Shown piece after piece: positions 24,384 through 32,284 of a DNA stretch of 64,000 nt. The position numbers and the translations under genes were made by a program. The DNA comes from Methylonatrum kenyense (lineage in GTDB: Bacteria > Pseudomonadota > Gammaproteobacteria > Nitrococcales > Aquisalimonadaceae). Each line of letters starts with the position of its first letter. Position 1 is the first letter of the stretch. The notes beneath the pieces were generated by a model that worked only from the letters and a program-made list of their open reading frames with translations, was not told where the DNA came from and made no database searches. The stretch lies in NCBI RefSeq assembly GCF_023195885.1, contig NZ_JALPKO010000003.1, positions 124,001 to 188,000 on the forward strand. The letters run 5' to 3'.

Positions 24384-24896
24384 CTACAGCGAACCACGGG
24401 CCCGCGCATGCTTGTCGGCCGCCTCTTCCGTGTCGACGCCGACCGCATGCTCGTAAACCAGTTGCCCGCCCAGGTAGCCGGCCAGCGACATCAGCCCGGC
24501 GGTAAGCAGGCTGAGCAACAGACCCCAGGGCAGCACGGCCTCCACGGGCTGGCCGAGGCGCAGCAACCAGTTCAGGCTGGCCAGCGACAGCAGCATCACC
24601 GCGATGATGGAATGGCACCAGGCGGTGATCAGGCGCCGAACCTGACGCACGGTCACAAGATCGATCAGCCCGGCGGCGCCGGAAATCCAGCCGCCAAGGG
24701 CGCCAACGCCCGCCAGCCACAGTCCGGCCCGGGCCCAGAAGGGGTCGGCAGTCCACCAGTAGGCAAGATCGGTGGCCACCAGCATCAGCAGCGCGGCCAC
24801 CGGAAAATGGATCAGCATGGGGTGCAGCGGATGACCGTTGATGGCGGCGCGGCTCCGAATCGGGGCAGGGCGTCTGGCAGGGGCATGTTCGCTCAT
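24384..24896 (-). CDS. DUF2231 membrane protein
   Basis: A 170-residue protein with a basic leader, the DUF2231 opening NGHPLHPMLIHFPVAALL (two histidines near a helix start) and four hydrophobic segments. DUF2231 proteins often accompany cytochrome oxidase genes, and their histidines may bind haem; function is unknown. Its 5' end overlaps the divergent coxB start by 12 bases. Confidence 0.85.
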   Translation of the reverse strand: MSEHAPARRPAPIRSRAAINGHPLHPMLIHFPVAALLMLVATDLAYWWTADPFWARAGLWLAGVGALGGWISGAAGLIDLVTVRQVRRLITAWCHSIIAVMLLSLASLNWLLRLGQPVEAVLPWGLLLSLLTAGLMSLAGYLGGQLVYEHAVGVDTEEAADKHARARGSL

Positions 24897-25628
24897 CGGC
24901 GATTATGGTCCGCGGTTGCCTGGCTGACCCGGCCAAGGGTAGCCGTTCTGGCCGGGTTGGCGCACGTTTGCCTGCTGACCGGTTGCGCGGGGGAGTATTC
25001 CACCCTGGATCCGGCGGGCCCCTCGGCGCTGGCTGTGAGCTGGCTCTGGTGGGGTATGCTGCTCGCCTTCGGACTGGTCTGGTTCGCGGTGATCGGGCTC
25101 TGGCTGCTCGCGGTGCGACGTGATCCCGGTGATGTCAGCGATGCACAGGCGCAACGGCTGCAGAATCGCTGGATTATCGGTGGTGGCCTGGTTCTGCCGG
25201 GCGTCAGTATCGCCGTGCTGTTGGCATTCGGTATTCCGGTTGGCCACGGCATGCTGCCGCTCTCGGCCGACGAGGACGTGTTGCGGATCGAGGTCACCGG
25301 GTATCAGTGGTACTGGCAGGTGGAGTATCCGGATGCCGGCGTGTCGCTGGAGGACGAACTCCACATCCCGGCTGGCGAACCGGTGCATATCCATCTGCGC
25401 AGCAATGATGTGATCCGTTCCTTCTGGGTGCCCCGCCTGGCCGGCAAGCTCGATGCCATCCCCGGCCATGAAAACGTGCTCAAGCTGCAGGCCGACCAGG
25501 CGGGCGTCTACCGCGGGCTCTGCGCGGAGTTCTGTGGCCTGCTGCACGCCGACATGGGCTTTACCGTGGAAGCACACGAACGGGAAGACTTTGAACAGTG
25601 GTTGAGCGATGCCGCCCGCGATGACTGA
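24885..25628 (+). CDS. coxB: cytochrome c oxidase subunit II with altered CuA ligand
   Basis: Subunit II, 247 residues: a lipoprotein-like signal (LLTGCAG, Cys34), two transmembrane helices and a cupredoxin domain. CuA ligands C213, E215, C217, H221 and M224 are present (CAEFCGLLHADM), but the position that normally holds the first histidine (DVIHSFW) reads NDVIRSFW, with Arg178 from CGT. There is no fused cytochrome c. The start ATG at 24885 follows GGCAGGGG and overlaps the DUF2231 start head-to-head. The stop overlaps the next gene (ATGACTGA). Confidence 0.92.
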   Translation: MFAHRRLWSAVAWLTRPRVAVLAGLAHVCLLTGCAGEYSTLDPAGPSALAVSWLWWGMLLAFGLVWFAVIGLWLLAVRRDPGDVSDAQAQRLQNRWIIGGGLVLPGVSIAVLLAFGIPVGHGMLPLSADEDVLRIEVTGYQWYWQVEYPDAGVSLEDELHIPAGEPVHIHLRSNDVIRSFWVPRLAGKLDAIPGHENVLKLQADQAGVYRGLCAEFCGLLHADMGFTVEAHEREDFEQWLSDAARDD

Positions 25629-28140
25629 CTCGCAAGGACACGACGGCGGTGCCCAGCACAGGCGGTTGGACGCGGTCTGGGCCAACTGGCCGGGCTGGCG
25701 CACGCTGGCCGCGGTGAACCACACCTCCATCGGCCTGCGCTTCATGCTTACCGGGGTGTTCTTCTTCCTGGTCGGCGGTGTACTCGCCATGCTGGCCCGG
25801 ACGCAGCTGGCCCTGCCTGCGCAGGACATCCTCAGCGCCGATGTCTACAACCAGGTCTTCACCATGCACGGCACGGTGATGATGTTCCTGTTCGCCATCC
25901 CGGTGCTGGAAGGCCTCGCGCTGTACATGATCCCGAAGATGATCGGGGCGAGGGATCTGGTGTTCCCGCGAATCAGTTCGCTGGGCTACTACTGCTACCT
26001 GTTCGGCGGACTGATCATCCTCTCCAGCCTGTTTGTCGGCCAGGCGCCGGATTCCGGCTGGTTCATGTACACGCCGCTCAGCAGTGCCGAGCACGCACCG
26101 GGCATGGGCTCCGACTTCTGGCTGCTGGGTATCACCTTCGTCGAAATTTCGGCAATGGCGGCCGGCATCGAGTTGACGGTGTCGATCCTGCGCAGCCGCG
26201 CCCCCGGGATGACACTACGCCACATGCCCATCTTCTGCTGGTACATCCTGGCGATGGCGCTGATGATCGTGTTCGGCTTTCCGCCGCTGATCCTGGCCAG
26301 CGTGCTGCTCGAACTCGAGCGCGCCGCCGGCATGCCGTTCTTCGAGGTCGCCGCGGGTGGCGATCCAATCCTCTGGCAGCACCTGTTCTGGCTGTTCGGC
26401 CACCCCGAGGTCTACATCATCTTTCTGCCGGCTGCGGCGGTGGTGTCGACACTGATACCAGTGTTCGCGCAGCGCCCCATCGTCGGTTACCGATGGCTGG
26501 TGCTGGCAATCATCGTCACCGGCTTCATCAGTTTCGGGCTGTGGGTCCACCACATGTTCACCATTGGCATCCCGAAACTGGCCCAGGCGTTCTTCTCGGT
26601 GGCCAGCATGCTGGTGGCGGTGCCAACCGCAATCCAGTTGTTCGCCTGGCTGGCGACGCTGTGGACCGGCCGCGTCATCCGCAGTCTGCCGATGCTGTGG
26701 ATTTTCGGCTTTCTGGTGATCTTCGTCTGCGGCGGGCTGACCGGCGTGATGCTGGCCCTGGTGCCGTTCAACTGGCAAGTGCATGACACGCACTTCGTGG
26801 TCGCCCATCTGCATTACGTGGTCGTGGGCGGCATGCTGTTCCCGTTGATCGCCGGTTTCTATTACTGGCTGCCGCATTTCTCCGGGCGCATGTCGACGCC
26901 GGTGCTGGGGGCGTTGGGTTTCTGGCTCACCTTCATCGGCTTCAACGCGACCTTCCTGCTGATGCATTTGACCGGTCTGCTGGGCATGCCGCGACGTGTC
27001 TACACCTATGAGGCCGGGCTGGGCTGGGACTGGCTGAACCTGTTGTCCTCGGTGGGTGGTTTCGTGATGGCCGCCGGCATCGCCCTGGTGCTGCTTGATA
27101 TTGCGTTGCATTTCCGTTTCGGCCGGCCGGCGGGGCGTAATCCCTGGAATGCGGACACGCTGGAATGGGCGACCAACACGCCGCCGGCGCCCTACAACTT
27201 CGCCAGTCTGCCGGCGCTGGATACGCGGCATCCACTCTGGCGACAGCCGGAACTGCTGCAGTCCATCCCGGCTGGTGAACACGGCCTGACCGACATCCGT
27301 CACGGTCGTCGCGAGACCTACGGCACCGAGGCCGTCAGTGGCCGTCTGCGGGAAGTCATCCATCTGCCGGGCAATTCCTGGTTGCCGCTGCTCGGCGCAC
27401 TGATGCTGGCGGTGGTTTGCGTCAGTCTGCTGGTTCGGATTTATCCGATGGCTTTGCTTGGCGTTGTCGGCGCCGCTGTGTTTCTGCTGCGCTGGGGTTG
27501 GGAGAACGGCGCGCACCCGCGGGCCGCGCCGCTGACCGCGAATGAGCCGGACAATCCGCCATTGCATTCACGCACCTGTGACGGGCCAGGCCTCTGGGGC
27601 ATGTGGGTCACACTGATGGCCAATGGCACGCTCTACCTGTCCTTGCTGTTCGGCTGGTTTTACCTGTGGACTGCCGCGCCGCAGTGGACGACGCCCGAGA
27701 CGCTGTCGGTGGATCGCGTGGCGATGGTCGCCGCCGGCCTCGTGCTGACCGGTGCGGTGGTAGCCTACGGTCGCCTCGTCCGCGCCCTGTGCAAGGGCAG
27801 GGCGACCTTCCTGGCCGGTGGCCTGTTGCTGGTCACGACGCTGGGTTGCTTGCATCTGGCCGTCGTCCTCTGGGCCCTGCTCGGTGCCGGGCTGACGCCC
27901 ACCGAACACGCGCATGACGCGATGTTGCTGGTGATGTTCCTGTACCTGCTGTTCCATGCCGGTCTGGCCACGGTGCTGAGCCTGTTGCAGGCGCTGCGGG
28001 TGCGTCTTGGCTACGTCGGTGTGCGCCTGCCCTATGAACCCGTGGTGTTGCGGCCCTTATGGCTGTATACGCTGGCCGTGTACTGGCTGAGTGTGGCTCT
28101 CTTCCTGTTCCTGCCCGCTGCATGGGGGGCCGGAGGCTGA
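25621..28140 (+). CDS. coxA: cytochrome c oxidase subunit I-III fusion
   Basis: A haem-copper oxidase subunit I (residues about 1-540) fused to a subunit III-like five- to six-helix region (about 650-839). Conserved subunit I features: FTMHGTVMMFLF (haem a His), GHPEVYIIF (crosslinked His/Tyr, Glu of the D-channel), WVHHMFTIGIP (CuB histidines) and HDTHFVVAHLHYVV. The D-channel Asp in MIGARDLVFP is present. The K-channel lysine is replaced: VPTAIQLFAW has Gln339. A start 12 bases earlier (25609) is possible; 25621 overlaps the coxB stop. Confidence 0.93.
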   Translation: MTDSQGHDGGAQHRRLDAVWANWPGWRTLAAVNHTSIGLRFMLTGVFFFLVGGVLAMLARTQLALPAQDILSADVYNQVFTMHGTVMMFLFAIPVLEGLALYMIPKMIGARDLVFPRISSLGYYCYLFGGLIILSSLFVGQAPDSGWFMYTPLSSAEHAPGMGSDFWLLGITFVEISAMAAGIELTVSILRSRAPGMTLRHMPIFCWYILAMALMIVFGFPPLILASVLLELERAAGMPFFEVAAGGDPILWQHLFWLFGHPEVYIIFLPAAAVVSTLIPVFAQRPIVGYRWLVLAIIVTGFISFGLWVHHMFTIGIPKLAQAFFSVASMLVAVPTAIQLFAWLATLWTGRVIRSLPMLWIFGFLVIFVCGGLTGVMLALVPFNWQVHDTHFVVAHLHYVVVGGMLFPLIAGFYYWLPHFSGRMSTPVLGALGFWLTFIGFNATFLLMHLTGLLGMPRRVYTYEAGLGWDWLNLLSSVGGFVMAAGIALVLLDIALHFRFGRPAGRNPWNADTLEWATNTPPAPYNFASLPALDTRHPLWRQPELLQSIPAGEHGLTDIRHGRRETYGTEAVSGRLREVIHLPGNSWLPLLGALMLAVVCVSLLVRIYPMALLGVVGAAVFLLRWGWENGAHPRAAPLTANEPDNPPLHSRTCDGPGLWGMWVTLMANGTLYLSLLFGWFYLWTAAPQWTTPETLSVDRVAMVAAGLVLTGAVVAYGRLVRALCKGRATFLAGGLLLVTTLGCLHLAVVLWALLGAGLTPTEHAHDAMLLVMFLYLLFHAGLATVLSLLQALRVRLGYVGVRLPYEPVVLRPLWLYTLAVYWLSVALFLFLPAAWGAGG

Positions 28141-28484
28141 TGTTGCAGGCGACGCATCCGTTCCAGCTCGTTGCCGGCCTGCTGGTCTGGGCCATCTGGT
28201 TCGTGGTGCTGTATGCCGGCCTCTCGGTTGGTTGCGCGGTGGCGCCACCGGCCGCGGAGCAGGGCGACCTCAACTGGCTGAATGGGGGACTGGGAGCGAT
28301 CAGTCTGGCGACAACGCTGCTGCTGGTGCTGGCAGCCTGGCGTTGCTGGCAGGCTGCAGCAGTACCATCGGTAGATCGGCAAGGCGCCTTCTTCGCCAGG
28401 CTTGGTGCGGCGATCCACGGCGTGTCTGCGCTGGCAACGGCCGCAATCGCGATACCGGTTGTCGCCTACCCACCGTGCGTCTGA
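28140..28484 (+). CDS. small membrane protein of the oxidase operon
   Basis: A 114-residue, three-helix hydrophobic protein whose ATG overlaps the coxAC stop (TGATG). No domain recognised. Helices are at about residues 9-31, 51-67 and 86-108. It is probably an oxidase subunit IV-like or assembly protein by position. Confidence 0.7.
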   Translation: MLQATHPFQLVAGLLVWAIWFVVLYAGLSVGCAVAPPAAEQGDLNWLNGGLGAISLATTLLLVLAAWRCWQAAAVPSVDRQGAFFARLGAAIHGVSALATAAIAIPVVAYPPCV

Positions 28485-29317
28485 GCGGAACGTCTTCGGC
28501 CTTGTTGCTCGCTGCGGCCTGGGCCGGACCGGCCGCAGCGCACAATCCGCTGACCAGCAGTGGCCAGGACCAGCTTGCCGCTATTCTCGCTGCGGTCATG
28601 CTGGCCGTGGTCTGGCTGTTCTACCTGCGTGGTCTTCGGGCACGTCCGGCCGGGGCGGGCCCCGCCGGGACGTTCCACTTTGCCCTGCTGCTTTGTGTAC
28701 TCAGCCTTTTCGGTCCGCTGGATGACTGGGCCAAGACCAGCACCGCGGCGCACATGACACAGCACATGGCGCTGATGGTGGTGGTTGCGCCGATCTGGGT
28801 TCTCAGTCGGCCGATGCCGCAATTGCTGCTTGGCAGCGGGCGCGTGCTCCGGCGCGGCTGGATTCTGCTGCTGCGACTGGGCGCGCGGCCAATGCTCTGT
28901 GCCTACCTGCACGCGGCGGCCATCTGGTTCTGGCACACGCCGCAGTTCTACATGCTAGCCGTCGAGGATCCCTGGTGGCACGGCGTCGAGCACGCCTGCT
29001 TCCTGCTCACGGCCCTGCTGTTCTGGTGGGCCGTGCTGGCCGGCGCGGCAAAGCGCGCGCCCTGGGCACTGCTGGCACTGCTTTTCACGCTGATGCATAC
29101 CGGCTTTCTCGGCGCCGTGCTGACCTTCGCCGACAGCCCGCTGTATGGCGAGGCCCGTAGCTTGGCCGATCAGCAACTGGCCGGATTGATCATGTGGGTG
29201 GTGGGTGGAATTCCGTACCTGGTGGCCAGCGCCTGGGTCGGCTGGCGCTGGTACCGCCACCTGCTGCGGCGGATGATCGGTTCCGGGATACAAAAAGGGG
29301 ACCTACCCGGCAGGTAG
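28475..29317 (+). CDS. ctaG: caa3-type oxidase assembly protein CtaG
   Basis: Polytopic CtaG/Caa3_CtaG family protein needed for oxidase assembly and CuB insertion. Typical segments include TAAHMTQHMALMVVVAP, AAAIWFWHTPQFYMLAVED and HGVEHACFLLTALLFWW. No ATG is available; the GTG at 28475 gives 280 residues with an N-terminal signal-like stretch (ALLLAAAWAGPAAAHN) and overlaps the upstream gene by 10 bases. Its last codons overlap the tRNA-Val terminator on the opposite strand. Confidence 0.87.
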   Translation: MRLSGTSSALLLAAAWAGPAAAHNPLTSSGQDQLAAILAAVMLAVVWLFYLRGLRARPAGAGPAGTFHFALLLCVLSLFGPLDDWAKTSTAAHMTQHMALMVVVAPIWVLSRPMPQLLLGSGRVLRRGWILLLRLGARPMLCAYLHAAAIWFWHTPQFYMLAVEDPWWHGVEHACFLLTALLFWWAVLAGAAKRAPWALLALLFTLMHTGFLGAVLTFADSPLYGEARSLADQQLAGLIMWVVGGIPYLVASAWVGWRWYRHLLRRMIGSGIQKGDLPGR

Positions 29318-29323
29318 GTCCCC
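29292..29323 (-). terminator. Rho-independent terminator of tRNA-Val
   Basis: A 10-bp perfect stem (29297-29306 with 29314-29323) with a 7-base loop is followed on the minus strand by TTTTT. It terminates the tRNA-Val transcript and lies partly inside the ctaG 3' coding end. Confidence 0.85.
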
Positions 29324-29329
29324 GATGCC

Positions 29330-29404
29330 TGGTGGGCGCGGCTGGGATTGAACCAGCGACCCCTGCCGTGTGAAGGCAGTGCTCTCCCGCTGAGCTACGC
29401 GCCC
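29330..29404 (-). tRNA. tRNA-Val (CAC)
   Basis: Cloverleaf on the minus strand with acceptor GGGCGCG/CGCGCCC, encoded CCA, anticodon stem CTGCC/GGCAG and loop TTCACAC, giving anticodon CAC. T-arm GGTTCAATCCC is present. Its own promoter lies just upstream and a terminator just downstream. Confidence 0.97.
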
Positions 29405-29415
29405 GGAGGAAGCGA

Positions 29416-29444
29416 AGTTTAGGTAGCGCGGATGATGCTGTCAA
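29416..29444 (-). promoter_or_regulatory. sigma-70 promoter of tRNA-Val
   Basis: On the minus strand, TTGACA (29444-29439) and TAAACT (29421-29416) are separated by 17 bases, 12 bases before the tRNA 5' end. Confidence 0.75.
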
Positions 29445-29508
29445 CGAAGGTCATGCGCTCTGCTACCATACGCGGCCCGTTTTCTGATTGCCGCGGAGGC
29501 CCATAGCC

Positions 29509-30933
29509 ATGACCCTGAAGACCCGGTTTGCCCCCAGTCCCACGGGCTACCTGCATATCGGCGGTGCGCGCACTGCCCTGTTTTCATGGCTCTATGCGCG
29601 CCGGCATGGCGGCAGTTTCGTGTTGCGGATCGAGGACACCGACCTGGAGCGGTCAACGCCGGAGTCGGTAAATGCCATTCTCGAGGGCATGGCCTGGCTG
29701 GGTCTGGACTACGACGAAGGACCGTTCTACCAGACCAGGCGTTTCGATCGCTACCGCGAGGTCCTGGACCAATTGCTGGCCGAGGGCAAGGCCTACCGCT
29801 GCTTCTGCAGCCGCGAGCGGCTGGACAAGCTGCGCGAGGAACAGCAGGCGCGCAAGGAGAAGCCACGCTACGACGGCTGCTGTCGCGATCGCACCGAGGC
29901 GCCATCCCCCGATGCGCCATTCGTGGTGCGATTCAGGAACCCCCAGGACGGGCAGGTGGTGGTCAACGACCGGGTACGCGGCCGGGTCGTGTTCAGCAAC
30001 GCCGAGCTTGATGACCTGATCATCGCCCGCACCGATGGTTCACCGACCTACAACTTTACCGTCGTGGTCGACGATATGGACATGGAGATCACCCATGTCG
30101 TGCGGGGTGACGACCATCTGAACAACACGCCGCGCCAGATCAATATCCTCCAGGCCCTGGGTGTCGAACCCCCGATCTATGCCCACGTTCCGATGATCCT
30201 CGGCGAGGACGGCAAGCGCCTGTCCAAGCGGCATGGCGCTGTCGGTGTCATGAGCTATCGGGATCAGGGCTATCTGCCGGAGGCGATGCTGAATTACCTG
30301 GTGCGGCTGGGCTGGTCACATGGCGACCAGGAAGTGTTTTCGCTCGATGAACTGGTCCAGCTGTTCGACATCGAAGACATCAATACCTCGGCATCCAGTC
30401 TCAACATCTCGAAACTTGACTGGCTCAACCAGCACTACATGAAGACCGCCGAACCGGCCCATGTCGCGCGGCACCTGAGCTGGCATATCGGCCAGCTCGG
30501 TATCGATCCTGCGGCCCATGGGCCGGCGTTGGACGACGTGGTTGTCGCCCAGCGGGAGCGGGCCAGGAATCTGGCGGACATGGCGGCAGCGAGCCGCTTT
30601 TTCTACAGCGAACCCGAGGGCTACGACGAGAAGGCGGCCCGCAAGAACCTGAAGACCGAGACACGACCGACCCTGCTGGCCTTGCGCGAAGCGCTGGAGG
30701 CCGTCTCCGACTGGAATGCCGACGTGCTGCATGCCGCGGTGATTGGCGTCAGCGAAGCGCTGGAACTCAAGTTGGGCAAGGTCGCGCAACCCTTGCGGGT
30801 CGCTCTTGCCGGGGTGCCGGTCTCACCGCCGATCGATGTCACGCTGGAGCTGCTGGGGCGGGACACGGTGCTGGCGCGAATCGACCGCGCGGTGCGCTGG
30901 ATCGATGCGAACACCGAGATCGAGAAGGCCTGA
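29509..30933 (+). CDS. gltX: glutamyl-tRNA synthetase
   Basis: Class I aminoacyl-tRNA synthetase, 474 residues. The HIGH-type motif is in [19 protein letters not shown] and the KMSKS-type motif in [13 protein letters not shown] use the ATG at 29509 ([13 protein letters not shown]) after CGGAGG, rather than a start 7 codons upstream. It charges tRNA-Glu, a gene for which lies at 31703. Confidence 0.97.
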   Translation: MTLKTRFAPSPTGYLHIGGARTALFSWLYARRHGGSFVLRIEDTDLERSTPESVNAILEGMAWLGLDYDEGPFYQTRRFDRYREVLDQLLAEGKAYRCFCSRERLDKLREEQQARKEKPRYDGCCRDRTEAPSPDAPFVVRFRNPQDGQVVVNDRVRGRVVFSNAELDDLIIARTDGSPTYNFTVVVDDMDMEITHVVRGDDHLNNTPRQINILQALGVEPPIYAHVPMILGEDGKRLSKRHGAVGVMSYRDQGYLPEAMLNYLVRLGWSHGDQEVFSLDELVQLFDIEDINTSASSLNISKLDWLNQHYMKTAEPAHVARHLSWHIGQLGIDPAAHGPALDDVVVAQRERARNLADMAAASRFFYSEPEGYDEKAARKNLKTETRPTLLALREALEAVSDWNADVLHAAVIGVSEALELKLGKVAQPLRVALAGVPVSPPIDVTLELLGRDTVLARIDRAVRWIDANTEIEKA

Positions 30934-30939
30934 GCCTGG

Positions 30940-30968
30940 TTGACAAGGGTAGGGGGCGTCACTACTAT
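30940..30968 (+). promoter_or_regulatory. sigma-70 promoter of tRNA-Ala
   Basis: TTGACA (30940-30945), 17-base spacer, TACTAT (30963-30968), 14 bases before the tRNA-Ala 5' end. Confidence 0.8.
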
Positions 30969-30982
30969 TTGGCGTCCTTCAC

Positions 30983-31058
30983 GGGGCCATAGCTCAGCTG
31001 GGAGAGCGCCTGCATGGCATGCAGGAGGTCGGCGGTTCGATCCCGCCTGGCTCCACCA
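30983..31058 (+). tRNA. tRNA-Ala (GGC)
   Basis: A 76-base cloverleaf with acceptor GGGGCCA/TGGCTCC, discriminator A, encoded CCA and anticodon loop ATGGCAT (anticodon GGC) flanked by CCTGC/GCAGG. Confidence 0.97.
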
Positions 31059-31069
31059 GATTTCCGAAA

Positions 31070-31098
31070 CCCCCGGCGGCTGCCGGGGGTTTTCTGTT
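31070..31098 (+). terminator. Rho-independent terminator after tRNA-Ala
   Basis: CCCCCGGC (31070-31077) pairs with GCCGGGGG (31082-31089) over a 4-base loop and is followed by TTTTCTGTTT. Confidence 0.88.
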
Positions 31099-31162
31099 TC
31101 CGGAGCGGAGTTTCTGCGGCCCCGGGGGCTGTGTACCGAAAACGGGTGACGCCGGGGGCGTT

Positions 31163-31396
31163 ATGAATCTGGCTGGTCTGAGTTGGTGGCAGACGCTGTT
31201 GCTGACCCCCGGCATGCTGGTCATGGACTGGCTTGCCAGGACCTGGCCGCTGGTCGTCATTCGCCATGATTTCGGCTTTTCCGTCCAATCCTATCTGTTC
31301 TGGTCCGCGGTGATCTCCGCGTTGTTCTGGACCATCGTCGTTTGCCTCGCCGCGGTCGCCTGGCGTCGTTTCTGGCGCTGGTTCCGATACGGCTGA
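31163..31396 (+). CDS. small hypothetical membrane protein
   Basis: A 77-residue protein from the ATG at 31163 with hydrophobic segments around residues 8-30 and 43-66 and an arginine/tryptophan-rich tail (WRRFWRWFRYG). No family recognised. Base composition is like its neighbours. Confidence 0.55.
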   Translation: MNLAGLSWWQTLLLTPGMLVMDWLARTWPLVVIRHDFGFSVQSYLFWSAVISALFWTIVVCLAAVAWRRFWRWFRYG

Positions 31397-31424
31397 TCCC
31401 CGCGCGGTCCGCGGTCCGTGCCAA

Positions 31425-31484
31425 TGTTGTACAAAAAATCGATACAACACTTGCGTGCGAAGCATGATTGTACTAACCTTGTAC
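31425..31484. promoter_or_regulatory. cluster of TTGTAC motifs and inverted repeat
   Basis: TGTTGTA-N11-TACAACA (31425-31449) is a perfect inverted repeat. TTGTAC occurs three times (31427, 31468, 31479), the first inside the palindrome TTGTACAA. The stretch is A+T-rich and intergenic and precedes a possible small RNA. Binding protein unknown. Confidence 0.45.
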
Positions 31485-31485
31485 A

Positions 31486-31603
31486 CAACTTCTGGTTAAT
31501 TGTGTTTCTCCGCTGTGCTGTTGTTCGTCCCTGTATTGGCGCATACCTGTCCCCTTGAGTGCGCCATCCCGGCCCATCCCCCCCAGGCGGCCGGGTTTTT
31601 TTT
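31486..31603 (+). ncRNA. candidate small RNA ending in an intrinsic terminator
   Basis: A gene-free segment ends in a convincing terminator: CCCGGCC (31568-31574), 13-base loop, GGCCGGG (31589-31595), then eight T. Upstream of it TGGCGCA/TGCGCCA (31537-31543 with 31560-31566) forms a second stem with a C-rich loop. A weak promoter (TTGCGT at 31451, 17 bases, TAACCT at 31474) would start transcription near 31486. The terminator is over 170 bases from the nearest upstream stop, so an independent RNA is plausible; promoter and ends are tentative. Confidence 0.35.
31568..31603 (+). terminator. orphan Rho-independent terminator
   Basis: A 7-bp GC stem followed by T8, upstream of the tRNA-Glu promoter and not adjacent to any protein gene stop. 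Confidence 0.75.
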
Positions 31604-31648
31604 GTCTGGCGGTCTCGCCTGCAAGGCTCCATTATCGGTCGGATTGGC

Positions 31649-31677
31649 TTGACACCCCTGGGGGGGCTCCGTATTAT
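31649..31677 (+). promoter_or_regulatory. sigma-70 promoter of tRNA-Glu
   Basis: TTGACA (31649-31654), 17-base spacer containing a run of seven G, TATTAT (31672-31677), 25 bases before the tRNA. Confidence 0.85.
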
Positions 31678-31702
31678 CCGCCCTGCCTTTCGGAGGCTCA
31701 AC

Positions 31703-31778
31703 GTCCCCTTCGTCTAGAGGCCTAGGACACCGCCCTTTCACGGCGGCGACAGGGGTTCGAATCCCCTAGGGGACGCCA
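31703..31778 (+). tRNA. tRNA-Glu (TTC)
   Basis: A 76-base cloverleaf with acceptor GTCCCCT/AGGGGAC, discriminator G, encoded CCA and anticodon loop CTTTCAC (anticodon TTC) in a CCGCC/GGCGG stem. Confidence 0.97.
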
Positions 31779-31807
31779 TATTCAGGTGATTGCGATCGCC
31801 CAAGAAA

Positions 31808-31829
31808 ACCCGCCCATGGCGGGTTTTTT
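31808..31829 (+). terminator. Rho-independent terminator after tRNA-Glu
   Basis: ACCCGCC and GGCGGGT form a 7-bp stem with a 3-base loop (31808-31824) followed by a T-run, 30 bases after the tRNA end. Confidence 0.85.
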
Positions 31830-31863
31830 GTTATCCGGGGTCAGCATCGACGGAGCCGGAGCC

Positions 31864-32220
31864 GTGCGGGTTTTCGTTTACGGTACGCTGCGCAAGGGGC
31901 AGGCCAACCACGGTCAGTTGCGCTCCGCAGAGTTTCTTGGGCGGCACCGCACCGAGCCGGAATTTCGAATGCTTGATCTTGGTCCCTATCCGGGTGTTGC
32001 GCGTGGCGGCAGAACCGCGATCACTGGCGAGGTCTACGCGATCAACCAGACCATCCTTGTCCGGCTGGACCGCCTTGAGGATTACCCCCAGACCTATGAT
32101 CGGGAGCGCCTGGCCACGCCGTGGGGGCCGGCATTCATTTATCTGTACCGCTGGCCTACGCTCGATTCGCCGACGGTTGCCTCCGGTGACTGGCCCAGCC
32201 ACCGAGCAAGGCGGTCTTGA
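31864..32220 (+). CDS. gamma-glutamylcyclotransferase-fold protein (GGCT/AIG2-like)
   Basis: A 118-residue protein of the GGCT/AIG2 fold: VRVFVYGTLRKGQANH at the start, GxYPG-type loop (LGPYPGVARGG), GEVYAI and the acid-containing LDRLEDYP. The GTG at 31864 with GGAG upstream is chosen because earlier in-frame codons run through the tRNA-Glu terminator. It may act on gamma-glutamyl amines or peptides; substrate unknown. Confidence 0.8.
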   Translation: MRVFVYGTLRKGQANHGQLRSAEFLGRHRTEPEFRMLDLGPYPGVARGGRTAITGEVYAINQTILVRLDRLEDYPQTYDRERLATPWGPAFIYLYRWPTLDSPTVASGDWPSHRARRS

Positions 32221-32284
32221 TCCGGCCGGGAAATGGCACAATAGATTCCGCTACCGAGGCGCAACCACAAGGAGCAGTCGCGTC

